Shown: one piece after another, positions 1-9,129 of the stretch
Layout of the letters: each line of letters opens with the position of its first letter
Position numbering within the stretch: the stretch's first letter is position 1
Source: an uncultured SAR86 cluster bacterium
GTDB lineage: Bacteria > Pseudomonadota > Gammaproteobacteria > Magnimaribacterales > AG-339-G14
Length of the DNA stretch: 64,000 nt
Direction of reading: 5' to 3'
NCBI GenBank assembly: GCA_902632605.1
Contig: CACPDB010000001.1
Coordinates: 182,693-246,692, forward strand
Made by a program: the position numbers and the translations under genes
Notes under the pieces: model-generated
Databases searched by the model: none
The model's input: the letters and a program-made list of their open reading frames with translations, nothing else
Told to the model about the DNA's origin: nothing

Positions 1-1225
1 TGTCGGTAACTTAGGAACAGATGCGGTAGCAGCAGTTGGTACAGGAGGTCGAATCTTTTTTGTCATTCAATCCATTATGATGGCAATTTCAACAGGAACG
101 ACTGCATTGGTTGCAAGAGCATACGGCGCGAGACGATATCAAGAAGCTAGTCAAGTCTTATACGACTCAATTTTAATAAGTATCTTTTTAAGTTTTATCT
201 CTATCTTTGTTATTTGGGTTGCCGGTGAGGATTTGATGAATCTTTTTGGCTTGGAACTAGAAGCAAAAGATTTAGCTGTTAATTATTTAAAAGTTTTAAT
301 CTTATTTGCTCCAGCTTTTGGAGTTTCAATTGTTCAGGGTGCTGCAATTAGAGCTGCAGGAGATGTGAAGACACCACTTTATTTGGGTTTAATTCAAAAC
401 ATAATAAACATTTTTCTTTTAATAGGATTAGTTAATGGCCGATTTGGATTTCCAGAACTTGGTGTCGTTGGTGCCGCATACGCGGGAGGTATCTCTTTCG
501 CTATCGGTGCAATATTAGGAATTTTAGTATGGATTTCTAAAATCATTACTATTCCTTTGCCAAAACTTGCCAACTTTTCCTTCTCCAGATTTAGAGAATT
601 GATTCATGTATCAACTCCAGCTGGACTAGAACAGGGCGTATTTCAGTTGGGACTTCTTCTCTATTTTTGGATTATTTCCTTATATGGAAATGCACCAATT
701 GCTGCTTACAATGTAGGTATAAATATTTTGATGCTTTCTTTCATGGTCGGTCAAGGCTTTACTGTCGCTGGTGCTACATTAACCGGACAATTTATAGGTG
801 CAAAAAACCCTAAAGAAGCAAAAAGAAGCGGGTGGCGTTCTGCAGGACTAACTATGGTTTCCATGGGAATCTTAGGGATCATTTTAGCTTTAGCATCTCG
901 TCCTATCGCTAGTTTTTTTGTAGATGATCCTGAAGTCATTCGTTTGACGGTTTTATTCGTTTGGCTCTTAGGAATCATGCAACCGCTTATGGCTTTGGAA
1001 TTTGCTTTAGGTGGAGCTTTACGAGGTGCGGGTGATACTAAATCTCCGCTATACATTATTACGATTAGTCTTATTTTCTTCAGACTGACTTTCGCTGGCT
1101 TATTTGTTTGGCTTAATTTCCCAATTGAATACATTTTTGGTAGTCTGATTATCGACTATATCGTTAAAGGAATTCTCTTTACATATCGCTTTGAATCTGG
1201 TCGGTGGATAAAGCTTAAAACCTAG
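1..1225 (+). CDS. MATE family multidrug/Na+ efflux transporter, 5' end outside window
   Basis: The reading frame is open from base 2 at the left edge, so the gene starts upstream; the first Met in the window (77) is internal. The translation is strongly hydrophobic with about ten membrane helices and the two-fold repeat typical of MATE exporters: the AAGDVKTPL stretch near codon 120 is repeated as RGAGDTKSPL near codon 340. MATE proteins export cationic drugs or metabolites using Na+ or H+ gradients across the inner membrane. The subfamily (NorM or DinF-like) cannot be settled without the N-terminus. It stops 86 bases before the proteorhodopsin gene on the same strand; co-transcription is possible but unproven. 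Confidence 0.9.
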   Translation, partial: VGNLGTDAVAAVGTGGRIFFVIQSIMMAISTGTTALVARAYGARRYQEASQVLYDSILISIFLSFISIFVIWVAGEDLMNLFGLELEAKDLAVNYLKVLILFAPAFGVSIVQGAAIRAAGDVKTPLYLGLIQNIINIFLLIGLVNGRFGFPELGVVGAAYAGGISFAIGAILGILVWISKIITIPLPKLANFSFSRFRELIHVSTPAGLEQGVFQLGLLLYFWIISLYGNAPIAAYNVGINILMLSFMVGQGFTVAGATLTGQFIGAKNPKEAKRSGWRSAGLTMVSMGILGIILALASRPIASFFVDDPEVIRLTVLFVWLLGIMQPLMALEFALGGALRGAGDTKSPLYIITISLIFFRLTFAGLFVWLNFPIEYIFGSLIIDYIVKGILFTYRFESGRWIKLKT

Positions 1226-1311
1226 AGTTTTTTAAAAAATCCGTATATCATCTAAGACATAACTCATTTAGGAGAGTTAATTTATAAATTAAATCACTTT
1301 TGGGAGGATTT

Positions 1312-1998
1312 ATGAGCTATTTAGCTACAAACGATTACGTAGGTATCTCGTTCTGGATTGCGACTGCTATTATGTTAGCGTCGACAGTATTCTTCTTTGT
1401 AGAGAGACAAGACGTATCTGGTAAGTGGAGAACTTCTCTTACCGTTGCAGGTCTTGTTACTGGTATTGCTTTCTGGCATTACCTTTACATGAGAGGAATG
1501 TGGTCAGATATGGGAGCTTCCCCTACGGTATTTAGATACATTGACTGGTTAATCACAGTTCCACTTCAAATCATTGAGTTTTACTTGATTGTTGCAGCTG
1601 TTACAGCGGTAAGCGCAGGAATATTCTGGCGTTTACTAATTGCATCAATAGTAATGCTTGTTGGTGGCTATCTTGGTGAAACAGGACTATGGGCACCTTC
1701 AGTAGGTTTTGCTGTAGGAATGATTGCTTGGGTATACATCATCTATGAAATATTTCTTGGTGAAACTGCCGCAGCCAATGCCTCTAGCGGGAACTCTGCG
1801 AGTCAAAGCGCATTTAACACAATTAAATGGATTGTAACTGTAGGTTGGGCAATTTACCCAGTTGGTTACGCGCTTGGCTACTTCGCTGGCGGAGTTAACA
1901 ACGAAGCATTAAACATTGTTTATAACCTTGCTGACTTGATCAACAAAACAGCATTCGGTTTAGCAATTTGGGCAGCTGCTAAAGCAGACTCAGCTTAG
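1312..1998 (+). CDS. Proteorhodopsin, blue-absorbing type, light-driven proton pump
   Basis: Seven-helix retinal protein of 228 residues. From the ATG at 1312, His56, Asp78 (proton acceptor), Glu89 (proton donor) and Lys212 (retinal Schiff base) match His75, Asp97, Glu108 and Lys231 of the reference proteorhodopsin with a constant offset of 19. Gln86 corresponds to position 105, where Gln gives blue and Leu gives green absorption. I prefer ATG 1312 over the in-frame TTG at 1300 because GGAGG lies at 1303-1307, four bases upstream; an in-frame stop at 1285 excludes a longer form. The protein therefore lacks the N-terminal signal peptide of the reference. It pumps protons outward in light. No retinal synthesis gene is in the window. 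Confidence 0.97.
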   Translation: MSYLATNDYVGISFWIATAIMLASTVFFFVERQDVSGKWRTSLTVAGLVTGIAFWHYLYMRGMWSDMGASPTVFRYIDWLITVPLQIIEFYLIVAAVTAVSAGIFWRLLIASIVMLVGGYLGETGLWAPSVGFAVGMIAWVYIIYEIFLGETAAANASSGNSASQSAFNTIKWIVTVGWAIYPVGYALGYFAGGVNNEALNIVYNLADLINKTAFGLAIWAAAKADSA

Positions 1999-2013
1999 TA
2001 TCAGCCGGATAAA

Positions 2014-2049
2014 GAAAAACCCTAGCTTTTTCAAGCTAGGGTTTTTTTT
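2014..2049 (+). terminator. Rho-independent terminator after proteorhodopsin
   Basis: An 11-bp perfect stem (2018-2028 with 2033-2043) has a four-base loop and is followed by a run of T. Preceding A residues extend the stem. It starts 20 bases after the proteorhodopsin stop and should end that transcript, also insulating the convergent sirtuin gene. Confidence 0.9.
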
Positions 2050-2160
2050 ATGAGCCCCTTGCACATGTCTCCCCCAAGAGCACAAGGGACAAGACAAAAT
2101 CATATAAAATTCTTTCTCAACGGTCAAAAGAAAATAAAAAAAATTATAAGGAGAAAATCA

Positions 2161-2898
2161 TTAGAGAATGGCATCAAAAGTTTCACTGATACTGGCATTG
2201 ATGACTAAATCTGCAAATTGATCCATTTCGGTAGGCTCATTATTTAAGATGACAAACTTAGCACCGCTTTGCTTTCCAAGCAAAGGAATTGTTGCGGCAG
2301 GATAAACTACAAGAGATGAACCTACTGCAATCATAAGATCGCAATTGGCTGCCTCATTTTGAGCGCGCATCATTTCTTTTTCTGGCATAGGTTGCCCAAA
2401 GGATATCGTTGCTGTTTTTATAAACCCTTTGCAATCCTCGCAAGAAGGCGGCTCCTGATTTTCCTTAAAAGCTTGATGTATAGGTTCAAGGTTAAATTTT
2501 TTTTCACAGTTCAGGCATACTGCATATGTTGCATTGCCGTGAATTTCGGTAACTTGATTATTTGATAGACCAGCAGCTTGATGTAAGTTATCAACATTTT
2601 GGGTAACGCAATGACCGTTTTCTTTTTCCCGAATAATTTTTGCAATTGCTTTGTGTCCCTTATTGGGCTCAAATTGAGAGAAATTACTTTTGAAATTTAT
2701 ACTTTGTTCCCAATATTTTCTTCTCATGTCATCGGATGACATGAAATCTTGAAAATAAATTGGTGTATTTTTTTTCCAAAAACCATTTGGTCCTCTAAAA
2801 TCGGGAATACCAGAATCGGTACTTATTCCAGCGCCTGTAAAAAATACTGGATATGATGAGTTCTCTATGAGCTTTTTAAATTCTGTAAGATTCGTCAT
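2161..2898 (-). CDS. Sir2-family NAD-dependent protein deacylase (sirtuin)
   Basis: The 245-residue protein carries the sirtuin signature in order: TGAGIST (21-27), PDFRG (32-36), QNVDNLH (100-106), catalytic His120 in EIHGN, and a zinc ribbon with Cys128, Cys131, Cys153 and Cys156. The C-terminal Rossmann part has VGSSL and LNNEPT. Sirtuins remove acyl groups from protein lysines using NAD+. The Tyr and Arg that define desuccinylase-type (class III) CobB are not evident after the PDFRG motif, so I leave the substrate open and give no symbol. It is monocistronic as far as seen, convergent with proteorhodopsin and divergent from the downstream tRNA-Gly. Confidence 0.9.
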   Translation of the reverse strand: MTNLTEFKKLIENSSYPVFFTGAGISTDSGIPDFRGPNGFWKKNTPIYFQDFMSSDDMRRKYWEQSINFKSNFSQFEPNKGHKAIAKIIREKENGHCVTQNVDNLHQAAGLSNNQVTEIHGNATYAVCLNCEKKFNLEPIHQAFKENQEPPSCEDCKGFIKTATISFGQPMPEKEMMRAQNEAANCDLMIAVGSSLVVYPAATIPLLGKQSGAKFVILNNEPTEMDQFADLVINASISETFDAIL

Positions 2899-2953
2899 AA
2901 AATAAAACTTTCATCTAGATTTTAAATTTTTCTTAAAAAAAATTCTATCAAAC

Positions 2954-2982
2954 TTGAAATAACTTATTTCTCAGAGTAAATT
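2954..2982 (+). promoter_or_regulatory. Predicted sigma70 promoter for tRNA-Gly(GCC)
   Basis: TTGAAA (2954-2959) and TAAATT (2977-2982) are separated by 17 bases and end 8 bases before the tRNA. Spacing and position fit a vegetative promoter; this is pattern-based only. Confidence 0.5.
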
Positions 2983-2990
2983 GAATTTTT

Positions 2991-3066
2991 GCGAGTATAG
3001 CTCAGCTGGTAGAGCGCGACCTTGCCAAGGTCGAGGCCACGGGTTCGAACCCCGTTACTCGCTCCA
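2991..3066 (+). tRNA. tRNA-Gly (anticodon GCC)
   Basis: Full cloverleaf: acceptor GCGAGTA (2991-2997) pairs with TACTCGC (3056-3062), the discriminator is T3063 and CCA is encoded at 3064-3066. The anticodon stem CGACC/GGTCG encloses loop TTGCCAA with GCC at 3024-3026. The T-arm has the GGTTCGAA signature. Confidence 0.97.
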
Positions 3067-3158
3067 TTTCAAAGCTTACGAATTTTTATTTGTCTTAGGA
3101 CAAGCTAAAGTCAGGGGTACTGTTCAGATGTATATTAATCCGATAGCAATTAAATAGA

Positions 3159-3800
3159 TTAGATTTGGTCAGCAAATTCGTGATTCTTATCACGATGTCC
3201 GGCTTCATCAGCTCTGACAGCAATAATTACATCTCGGAGAGTTGCTTCAGATCCTAGACTCCAATATTCAATGGCAATTTGAGGAGCTGGGCGATTTAAA
3301 ATCTTACCATTATCTATTTCAGCTAAGTATTCTGAATAAGACATAACTGCTTCTTCTTCAAAGTAACCAATCATTCTGTGAGCAGTTTTTTTGAAAAAGA
3401 TGTAGAGAAGTGTATAAAAAATTCCAAAAGAAATTTGCGCCAGAAGAATCAAGAACCTTTCCAGCTTTGAGGGTTTGGCAATCTCAATAAAAGTCATTAA
3501 ATGCATCCTTTCATTTTCTGCCTCGTCTAGAAGTTCCTTAATCATGCCATTGTCATCTTTCATGTTTCTAAGTGACCTTAGGTGATGCACAACACCTGCT
3601 ACCATACCAGGCACACCCGCAACGGTTTCCAATACAACGGCACGATGACCATATCTTTTACGAAATAGGGTGTCAGCAAAGAATCTTAAAGATTTAGTTA
3701 TAAAAAGCGCGAACGAATCGCTGAAACTCTGAGGGGGAGTATGAAGCTGAGCTCCAACTGATTCGTTCGATACAAATTTATTATTATCTGTATTTAGCAT
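3159..3800 (-). CDS. aox: Alternative oxidase (cyanide-insensitive ubiquinol oxidase)
   Basis: The 213-residue protein contains the whole diiron carboxylate signature: Glu58 in LET, Glu97 and His100 in ENERMH, the EEEA motif (148-151), and Glu199 and His202 in RADEAGH. These correspond to the six ligands of plant, fungal and trypanosome alternative oxidases. Two hydrophobic stretches (about 60-78 and 113-136) fit a monotopic inner-membrane enzyme. It oxidises ubiquinol and reduces O2 to water without pumping protons, bypassing the cytochrome oxidases. The ATG at 3800 is preceded by AGGAGA but at long spacing. It is divergent from the PaaG-like gene. Alternative oxidase is sporadic in bacteria. 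Confidence 0.95.
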   Translation of the reverse strand: MLNTDNNKFVSNESVGAQLHTPPQSFSDSFALFITKSLRFFADTLFRKRYGHRAVVLETVAGVPGMVAGVVHHLRSLRNMKDDNGMIKELLDEAENERMHLMTFIEIAKPSKLERFLILLAQISFGIFYTLLYIFFKKTAHRMIGYFEEEAVMSYSEYLAEIDNGKILNRPAPQIAIEYWSLGSEATLRDVIIAVRADEAGHRDKNHEFADQI

Positions 3801-3910
3801 GTAAGTAATATATATTCTCCTGAGTTATATTAAATATTTCAAACCTAATTATTAGATATATATAGCTTTTTTGCATAAGTGCTAAAGTTTGAAGAAAAGC
3901 AGAGGTAAAG

Positions 3911-4720
3911 ATGAATTCATTGAAAACTGAAATAAAAGAAAAGGGAGTCTTTGTGATTACCTTGAATAGACCTAAAGTCTTAAATAGTCTTAATAAGGAA
4001 ATCATAGATGAACTACTTGAAGCATTTGATAAAGCATATGATGACCAATCAATCAGAACTGTTGTGCTTACTGGAGAAGGTAGGGGATTTTGCAGCGGAG
4101 CTGATCTTGCGGGTGGTGGATGGCCCAGTAATCCAAAATGGTCTCCCGGGGAATCAACGGCGAATGCCATGGAAATCGGCTTTAACCCCTTGGTTAGAAA
4201 AATTGTAAATTGTCCAAAACCTGTAGTGAATGCGATTAACGGTATTGCTGCTGGAGGTGGCGTAGGCTTGGCTCTCTGTGGAGATTTAATTCTAGCTGCT
4301 GATTCGGCGAAGTTTAAGTTGGTATTTGGTCCTCAACTAGGCATCATTTCTGATGTAGGAGCCTCGTGGTTAGTGCCTAATCTTTTGGGTCGAGCCAAAG
4401 CCAATGGTATGGCTTTATTAGGCGAGGATATCAGTGCTTCTCAAGCAGAAGCTTGGGGATTGATTTGGAAAGTTATTCCTGAAAAAGATCTGTTGGATGA
4501 AGCTTGTAAATTTGCGGGTCAAATGGCAGACGGGGCTATTACCGGCTTGAAAGCCATTGTAAAGGCTCATGATAACGCTCTTCAAGTATCGTTATCCGAT
4601 CAATTGGATTACGAGAGAGATACACAACGCATTTTATGCGACGGAGAGGTTTTTAAAGAAGGTGTTCAAGCTTTTTTAGAAAAAAGAAAACCAAATTTCA
4701 GAGATATTGAAGAAGTTTAG
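3911..4720 (+). CDS. Enoyl-CoA hydratase/isomerase family protein, PaaG-like
   Basis: Crotonase fold, 269 residues, with oxyanion motifs GRGFCSGADL (near 57-66) and NGIAAGGGVGLAL (near 109-121). The two Glu residues of true hydratases are absent. Instead it has an Asp in ISDVGASW followed by LLGEDISASQAEAWGLIW, the pattern of PaaG-type 1,2-epoxyphenylacetyl-CoA isomerase. It is therefore more likely an isomerase than a hydratase. No paaABCDE or paaZ is nearby, so phenylacetate catabolism is not supported; a role in delta3-delta2 enoyl-CoA isomerisation is equally possible. The start at 3911 has GAGG upstream. Confidence 0.85.
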   Translation: MNSLKTEIKEKGVFVITLNRPKVLNSLNKEIIDELLEAFDKAYDDQSIRTVVLTGEGRGFCSGADLAGGGWPSNPKWSPGESTANAMEIGFNPLVRKIVNCPKPVVNAINGIAAGGGVGLALCGDLILAADSAKFKLVFGPQLGIISDVGASWLVPNLLGRAKANGMALLGEDISASQAEAWGLIWKVIPEKDLLDEACKFAGQMADGAITGLKAIVKAHDNALQVSLSDQLDYERDTQRILCDGEVFKEGVQAFLEKRKPNFRDIEEV

Positions 4721-4726
4721 CTGTGG

Positions 4727-5857
4727 CTAATTAGAATTGAGTCTTTCTAAAAGATTTGTATAAATTCCTTTAAGTGTTTCTAAGTCTTGAAGACTTACAT
4801 TCTCATCGGTTTTGTGAATGGTTTCGTTTAATGGACCAAGTTCTACAATCTCTGAACCCATAACCTGTAAGAAGCGTCCATCAGAAGTGCCGCCACCATT
4901 GTTAATTATTGGCTCATAGCCAGTAATGGATTTAACTGAGTCAACAATCTGTTCGATAAAATATTTTTTTTCAGTTAGATAAGGTAGACCGCTTAACACC
5001 CATTCAATCTCATATTTAAGATTAAGTTTTTTAAGAACAGCCTCAAAGGTTTCTTTTAGATAAGCTTCATTAGATTCTGAACAAAATCTAAAATTAAACA
5101 TCATCTCTAGAGCCCCGGGCACGACATTGGTTGCTCCAGTTCCAGATTTGATATTGGAAATTTGAAAAGATGTAGGCTGAAAATGTGTATTACCTTCATC
5201 CCAAGTAATGCTTTCTAGTTCAGAGATTAATTTGGCAGAAGTAAAAATAGGATTTTCGACCTTTTCGGGATAGGCAACATGACCTTGCTTCCCTATAACT
5301 TTTAATGTTCCGCTTAACGAACCACGTCTACCTATTCTGATGGTATCACCAACTTTTTTGTTTGAAGACGGTTCACCAACCAAACAGAAGTCAATGTGCT
5401 CTCCATTGTCCATAAATTTTTTAATGATTACATCAATTTTGCCATCTTCAGGCTCACCTTCTTCGTTGGATGTTAAGAGCACTGCCAATCTATAGTTCAA
5501 AGTGGGATTGGTGCTTAAGAACTCCTTTAAAGCCAGAAGGTAAGCAGCAATGTTTCCTTTCATGTCCGCAGTACCCCGTCCATACATATGTCCATCTATG
5601 GTAACTGCTGAAAAGGGCGGTTGACTCCAATTTTCAACTGGCCCAGTTGGAACTACATCGGTATGCCCTAAGAAACACATTAAAGGACCTTCATTTCCAA
5701 GAACTGCGTAGAGATTTTCCACATTGTCGTAATTAATGCGTTCGCATCTGAAGCCCAAATCTTCTAAAAATGGCTCGATTAGATCAAAGCAGCCTTCATC
5801 TTTAGGCGTGATCGATTCAATTTTAATTAGGTCTTTGAGTAAACTTTCTATTTCCAT
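4727..5857 (-). CDS. dapE: Succinyl-diaminopimelate desuccinylase
   Basis: The 376-residue M20 metallohydrolase hydrolyses N-succinyl-L,L-diaminopimelate to diaminopimelate and succinate in lysine and peptidoglycan precursor synthesis. Metal-site residues are visible: His65 and Asp67 in GHTDVVP, Asp98 in GRGTADMKG, the Glu pair in SNEEGEPEDG near 131, and a late His in ETIHKTDENV. The GGTSDGRF motif near the C-terminus is characteristic of DapE rather than ArgE. Length matches the family (about 375). It converges on the upstream crotonase and diverges from glcB. No other dap gene is in the window. Confidence 0.95.
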   Translation of the reverse strand: MEIESLLKDLIKIESITPKDEGCFDLIEPFLEDLGFRCERINYDNVENLYAVLGNEGPLMCFLGHTDVVPTGPVENWSQPPFSAVTIDGHMYGRGTADMKGNIAAYLLALKEFLSTNPTLNYRLAVLLTSNEEGEPEDGKIDVIIKKFMDNGEHIDFCLVGEPSSNKKVGDTIRIGRRGSLSGTLKVIGKQGHVAYPEKVENPIFTSAKLISELESITWDEGNTHFQPTSFQISNIKSGTGATNVVPGALEMMFNFRFCSESNEAYLKETFEAVLKKLNLKYEIEWVLSGLPYLTEKKYFIEQIVDSVKSITGYEPIINNGGGTSDGRFLQVMGSEIVELGPLNETIHKTDENVSLQDLETLKGIYTNLLERLNSN

Positions 5858-5952
5858 CTGACGCTATTATAAGTTGATTAACAAACTTGTTTTAAATTTT
5901 ATTACTGCTGCTAAAATCATTCTTTTAATAGAACAAAATCATAGGAATCAAT

Positions 5953-8109
5953 ATGACAATTCGTATCCAAAGAGGCGATCTTCAAGTTAGTGAAGAATTA
6001 GACAAATTAATAAGTGAAAAAGTTTGTGTAAACATTGATGTTGAGCCTGAGCAATTCTGGAATTCTTTCAATGAAGTTGTTAAAGAATTTACCCCCAGAA
6101 ATAAAGCTTTGCTTGCAGAAAGAGAGGAACTACAAACCAAAATAGACAATTGGCATAAAGAAAATAAAGAGTTTGATAAAGAAACATATAAGTCCTTTTT
6201 AAAAGAAATTGGATATTGGGTTGATACCAATGAAGACTTTAAAATAGAAACAACCAATGTAGATGCCGAAATATCTACTATCGCAGGGGCACAACTTGTA
6301 GTGCCAGTCATGAATGCAAGATTTGCTTTAAATGCTGCTAATGCCAGATGGGGCAGTCTTTATGATGCTTTGTACGGTACGGATATGATCTCAGAAGATG
6401 AGGGCGCTGAACGCGGGGGTGCTTATAATCCTGTTAGAGGAGATAAAGTCATTGAGTTCTCTAAAAACTTTATGAATGAGAACTTTCCCTTAAGCAATGG
6501 TACTTATCAAGAAATTGCTGCATTTCAAATTAATGATGGTAATTTGGAAATAACGCTTAAAGATCAAACCAAAGTGACTTTGGCAGATAACGAAAAATTT
6601 GTTGGCTACTCTGGAGATGTTGAAAATCCTACAGGCATTTTGATGAAAAACAACAATCTTCACGTTGAAGTCCAAATTGATCGTGATGACTCGGTCGGCA
6701 AAGATGACTTAGCTGGTATTAAAGACATCTTGGTTGAGTCAGCAGTAACCACCATTCAAGATTGCGAAGATTCAGTTGCTGCCGTTGATGGTGAAGACAA
6801 AGCAACTGTTTACAGAAATTGGCTTGGTTTGATGCAAGGTAACCTGGAGGAAACTTTTGATAAAGGTGGAAAAGCCATGACCCGAAAGCTTAATCCTGAT
6901 CGAGACTATTCAAATCCTGAAGGTGCAGAATTCACTTTGCCAGGCAGAAGTACAATGTTGGTTAGAAATGTTGGGCACTTAATGACTACTCCTGCCATTT
7001 TGGATGCTGAAGGTAATGAGATTTTTGAAGGAATCATGGATGCTATGTTTACCATCACCATTGCCAAACATGATTTACTAAGCAATGGTGCTTTTAAAAA
7101 TAGTCGTACTGGAAGCATTTATATTGTTAAACCCAAAATGCATGGTCCAAAAGAAGTGCAGTTAACATGCGATTTATTTGCGGCTGTGGAGAAAGCAGTA
7201 GGACTCGCACCATTAACAGCAAAGATTGGCATCATGGACGAGGAGCGTCGTACGACAGTCAATTTAAAAGAATGCATAAAGGTTGCTAAAGATCGAGTTA
7301 TCTTTATTAACACCGGCTTTTTAGATCGAACTGGCGATGAGATTCATACTTCCATGGAAGCAGGCCCAATGATAAGAAAAGCGCAAATGAAACAAGAGCC
7401 TTGGATACTGGCTTACGAAGATTGGAATGTAGACAAGGGATTGCAAACTGGTTTTAAAGGTAAAGCGCAAATTGGAAAAGGGATGTGGGCTATGCCGGAT
7501 GAAATGCTCAGTATGTATGAAAATAAAACCGTGCATCCAAAAGCAGGCGCCAATTGCGCTTGGGTGCCTTCGCCTACGGCTGCAACATTACATGCGCTGC
7601 ATTATCATCAAATCAGCGTACCGAGTGTTCAGGAAGAGTTGCAAAAAAGAAAAGAAGCAAACATGGATGAAATTTTGGAAATTCCTCTTTTAAAAGAGGA
7701 GTTATCAGCTGAGGAAATCCAAGCTGAGCTAGATAACAATGCTCAAGGAATTTTGGGTTATGTAGTTCGTTGGATTGATCAAGGTGTGGGATGTTCCAAA
7801 GTTCCAGATATCAATAATGTTGGTTTAATGGAAGATCGTGCAACTTGTCGAATTTCTAGTCAACATATTGCAAATTGGTTGCATCATGGTTTGTGTGATG
7901 AAACACAAGTTTTAGAGACCATGAAAAAAATGGCTGTCATAGTTGATGGACAAAATTCTGGTGATCCAGAATATGAAAACATGGCGCCTAATTATGATGG
8001 GGATGCTTTTCAAGCTGCTTGCGACTTGGTTCTTAAAGGCCGCATACAACCTAGTGGTTATACTGAGCCAATTCTGCACGCACAACGATTGGTTAAAAAA
8101 GCCCACTAA
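5953..8109 (+). CDS. glcB: Malate synthase G
   Basis: At 718 residues it matches the large monomeric malate synthase G. Recognisable motifs are [18 protein letters not shown] near 266, the NRTGDEIHT-like [16 protein letters not shown] near 455, and the C-terminal [20 protein letters not shown] region. It condenses glyoxylate and acetyl-CoA to malate and CoA in the cytoplasm. No isocitrate lyase is in the window, so the glyoxylate source (glyoxylate shunt or glycolate oxidation) cannot be told. AGGA precedes the ATG. The amidohydrolase follows after 6 bases, suggesting one transcript. Confidence 0.97.
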   Translation: MTIRIQRGDLQVSEELDKLISEKVCVNIDVEPEQFWNSFNEVVKEFTPRNKALLAEREELQTKIDNWHKENKEFDKETYKSFLKEIGYWVDTNEDFKIETTNVDAEISTIAGAQLVVPVMNARFALNAANARWGSLYDALYGTDMISEDEGAERGGAYNPVRGDKVIEFSKNFMNENFPLSNGTYQEIAAFQINDGNLEITLKDQTKVTLADNEKFVGYSGDVENPTGILMKNNNLHVEVQIDRDDSVGKDDLAGIKDILVESAVTTIQDCEDSVAAVDGEDKATVYRNWLGLMQGNLEETFDKGGKAMTRKLNPDRDYSNPEGAEFTLPGRSTMLVRNVGHLMTTPAILDAEGNEIFEGIMDAMFTITIAKHDLLSNGAFKNSRTGSIYIVKPKMHGPKEVQLTCDLFAAVEKAVGLAPLTAKIGIMDEERRTTVNLKECIKVAKDRVIFINTGFLDRTGDEIHTSMEAGPMIRKAQMKQEPWILAYEDWNVDKGLQTGFKGKAQIGKGMWAMPDEMLSMYENKTVHPKAGANCAWVPSPTAATLHALHYHQISVPSVQEELQKRKEANMDEILEIPLLKEELSAEEIQAELDNNAQGILGYVVRWIDQGVGCSKVPDINNVGLMEDRATCRISSQHIANWLHHGLCDETQVLETMKKMAVIVDGQNSGDPEYENMAPNYDGDAFQAACDLVLKGRIQPSGYTEPILHAQRLVKKAH

Positions 8110-8115
8110 AGCAAG

Positions 8116-9129
8116 ATGAGCAATCTTTCTCAAGCAGATTGGTTGGCTCAAATATCTGAAGAGATCATTGATCCAAAGCAAAGGATAATTGATCCACATC
8201 ATCATCTTTGGCCTGGTGCCTCAAAAGAAACTCAATATCTGTTAAATGATCTTTGGGCTGATACCGGCTCGGGACATAACGTGACGAATACGGTTTTTAT
8301 CGACTGCAGTCAGTGTTATTGGAATTTAGAAGATGCAGCGTTGAATCCAGTAGGGGAGACGGAATTTGTCAAAGAATTGGCAGATGCATCTAAAGCAGAT
8401 CCAAATCAAGCAACCATTTCAGGAATCGTAGGACATGTTGACATGTTATTGGGCTTTGAAGCAGAACGAATTCTGGAAAAGCATTTGGAAGTTGGACAGG
8501 AATTATTCAAAGGTATTCGGCATGCTGGTGGTTGGGATCCACATTCTAATGTTCGTAACTCACATCATGATGCTTGCGAAGGTTTGTATCTCTTGCCAAA
8601 TTTTTTAGATGGATTGCAGACTCTATCCAAATTGGGCTATGTTTTCGAAGCTTGGCAGTATCACCATCAAATTCCGCAAATCACTGAGCTAGCTAAAAAA
8701 TTTCCAGATCTCATTATCATCTTGAATCACTTTAGCGGTCCCTTAGGTATCGGTCCCTATGAAAACAAACACTCTGAAATTTTTCCCACATGGCAAAAAG
8801 ATTTGAAAGAGCTAAGTCAACACGAAAATGTTTATGCCAAACTTGGCGGGTTAGCTATGCCAGTAAACGGTTTTGGCTTTCACACGCAGATAATACCACC
8901 AACATCTGATGAGTTTGTAAGTAAACAAAAAGCTTATTATGAAACAGCGCTTGACTTTTTCACGCCCACAAGATGTATGTTTGAAAGCAATTTTCCAGTC
9001 GACAAAGCTTCCATTTCTTATTCAGTTCTATGGAATGCCTTTAAAAAAATAGCGAGAGACTATAGTTCTGCTGAAAAAGATCAGCTCTTTTATCAAACGG
9101 CTGCAAAGGTTTATCGAATTACTGATTGA
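8116..9129 (+). CDS. TIM-barrel amidohydrolase family protein (amidohydrolase_2 type)
   Basis: The 337-residue protein opens with IIDPHHHLWPG (residues 25-35), the metal-binding HxH of the amidohydrolase_2 family, and has a His-rich middle segment (EAWQYHHQI) and NHFSG near residue 205. Relatives hydrolyse lactones or decarboxylate or hydrate small acids, but the substrate here cannot be assigned. It starts 6 bases after glcB, consistent with a two-gene operon. Its last 11 bases overlap the 3' end of the convergent acyl-CoA dehydrogenase gene. Confidence 0.85.
   Translation: MSNLSQADWLAQISEEIIDPKQRIIDPHHHLWPGASKETQYLLNDLWADTGSGHNVTNTVFIDCSQCYWNLEDAALNPVGETEFVKELADASKADPNQATISGIVGHVDMLLGFEAERILEKHLEVGQELFKGIRHAGGWDPHSNVRNSHHDACEGLYLLPNFLDGLQTLSKLGYVFEAWQYHHQIPQITELAKKFPDLIIILNHFSGPLGIGPYENKHSEIFPTWQKDLKELSQHENVYAKLGGLAMPVNGFGFHTQIIPPTSDEFVSKQKAYYETALDFFTPTRCMFESNFPVDKASISYSVLWNAFKKIARDYSSAEKDQLFYQTAAKVYRITD

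Noticed and set aside
2050-2160. Short frame starting with ATG at 2050 after the proteorhodopsin terminator
   Set aside because: It would begin inside the terminator T-run and read antisense into the sirtuin gene; no support.
3090-3103. Small hairpin TTGTC-TTAG-GACAA after tRNA-Gly
   Set aside because: Only five base pairs and no following T-run on either strand; not called as a terminator.
3784-4170. 128-codon minus-strand frame over the crotonase start
   Set aside because: It overlaps the AOX start and a well-supported crotonase gene on the other strand; no motif.
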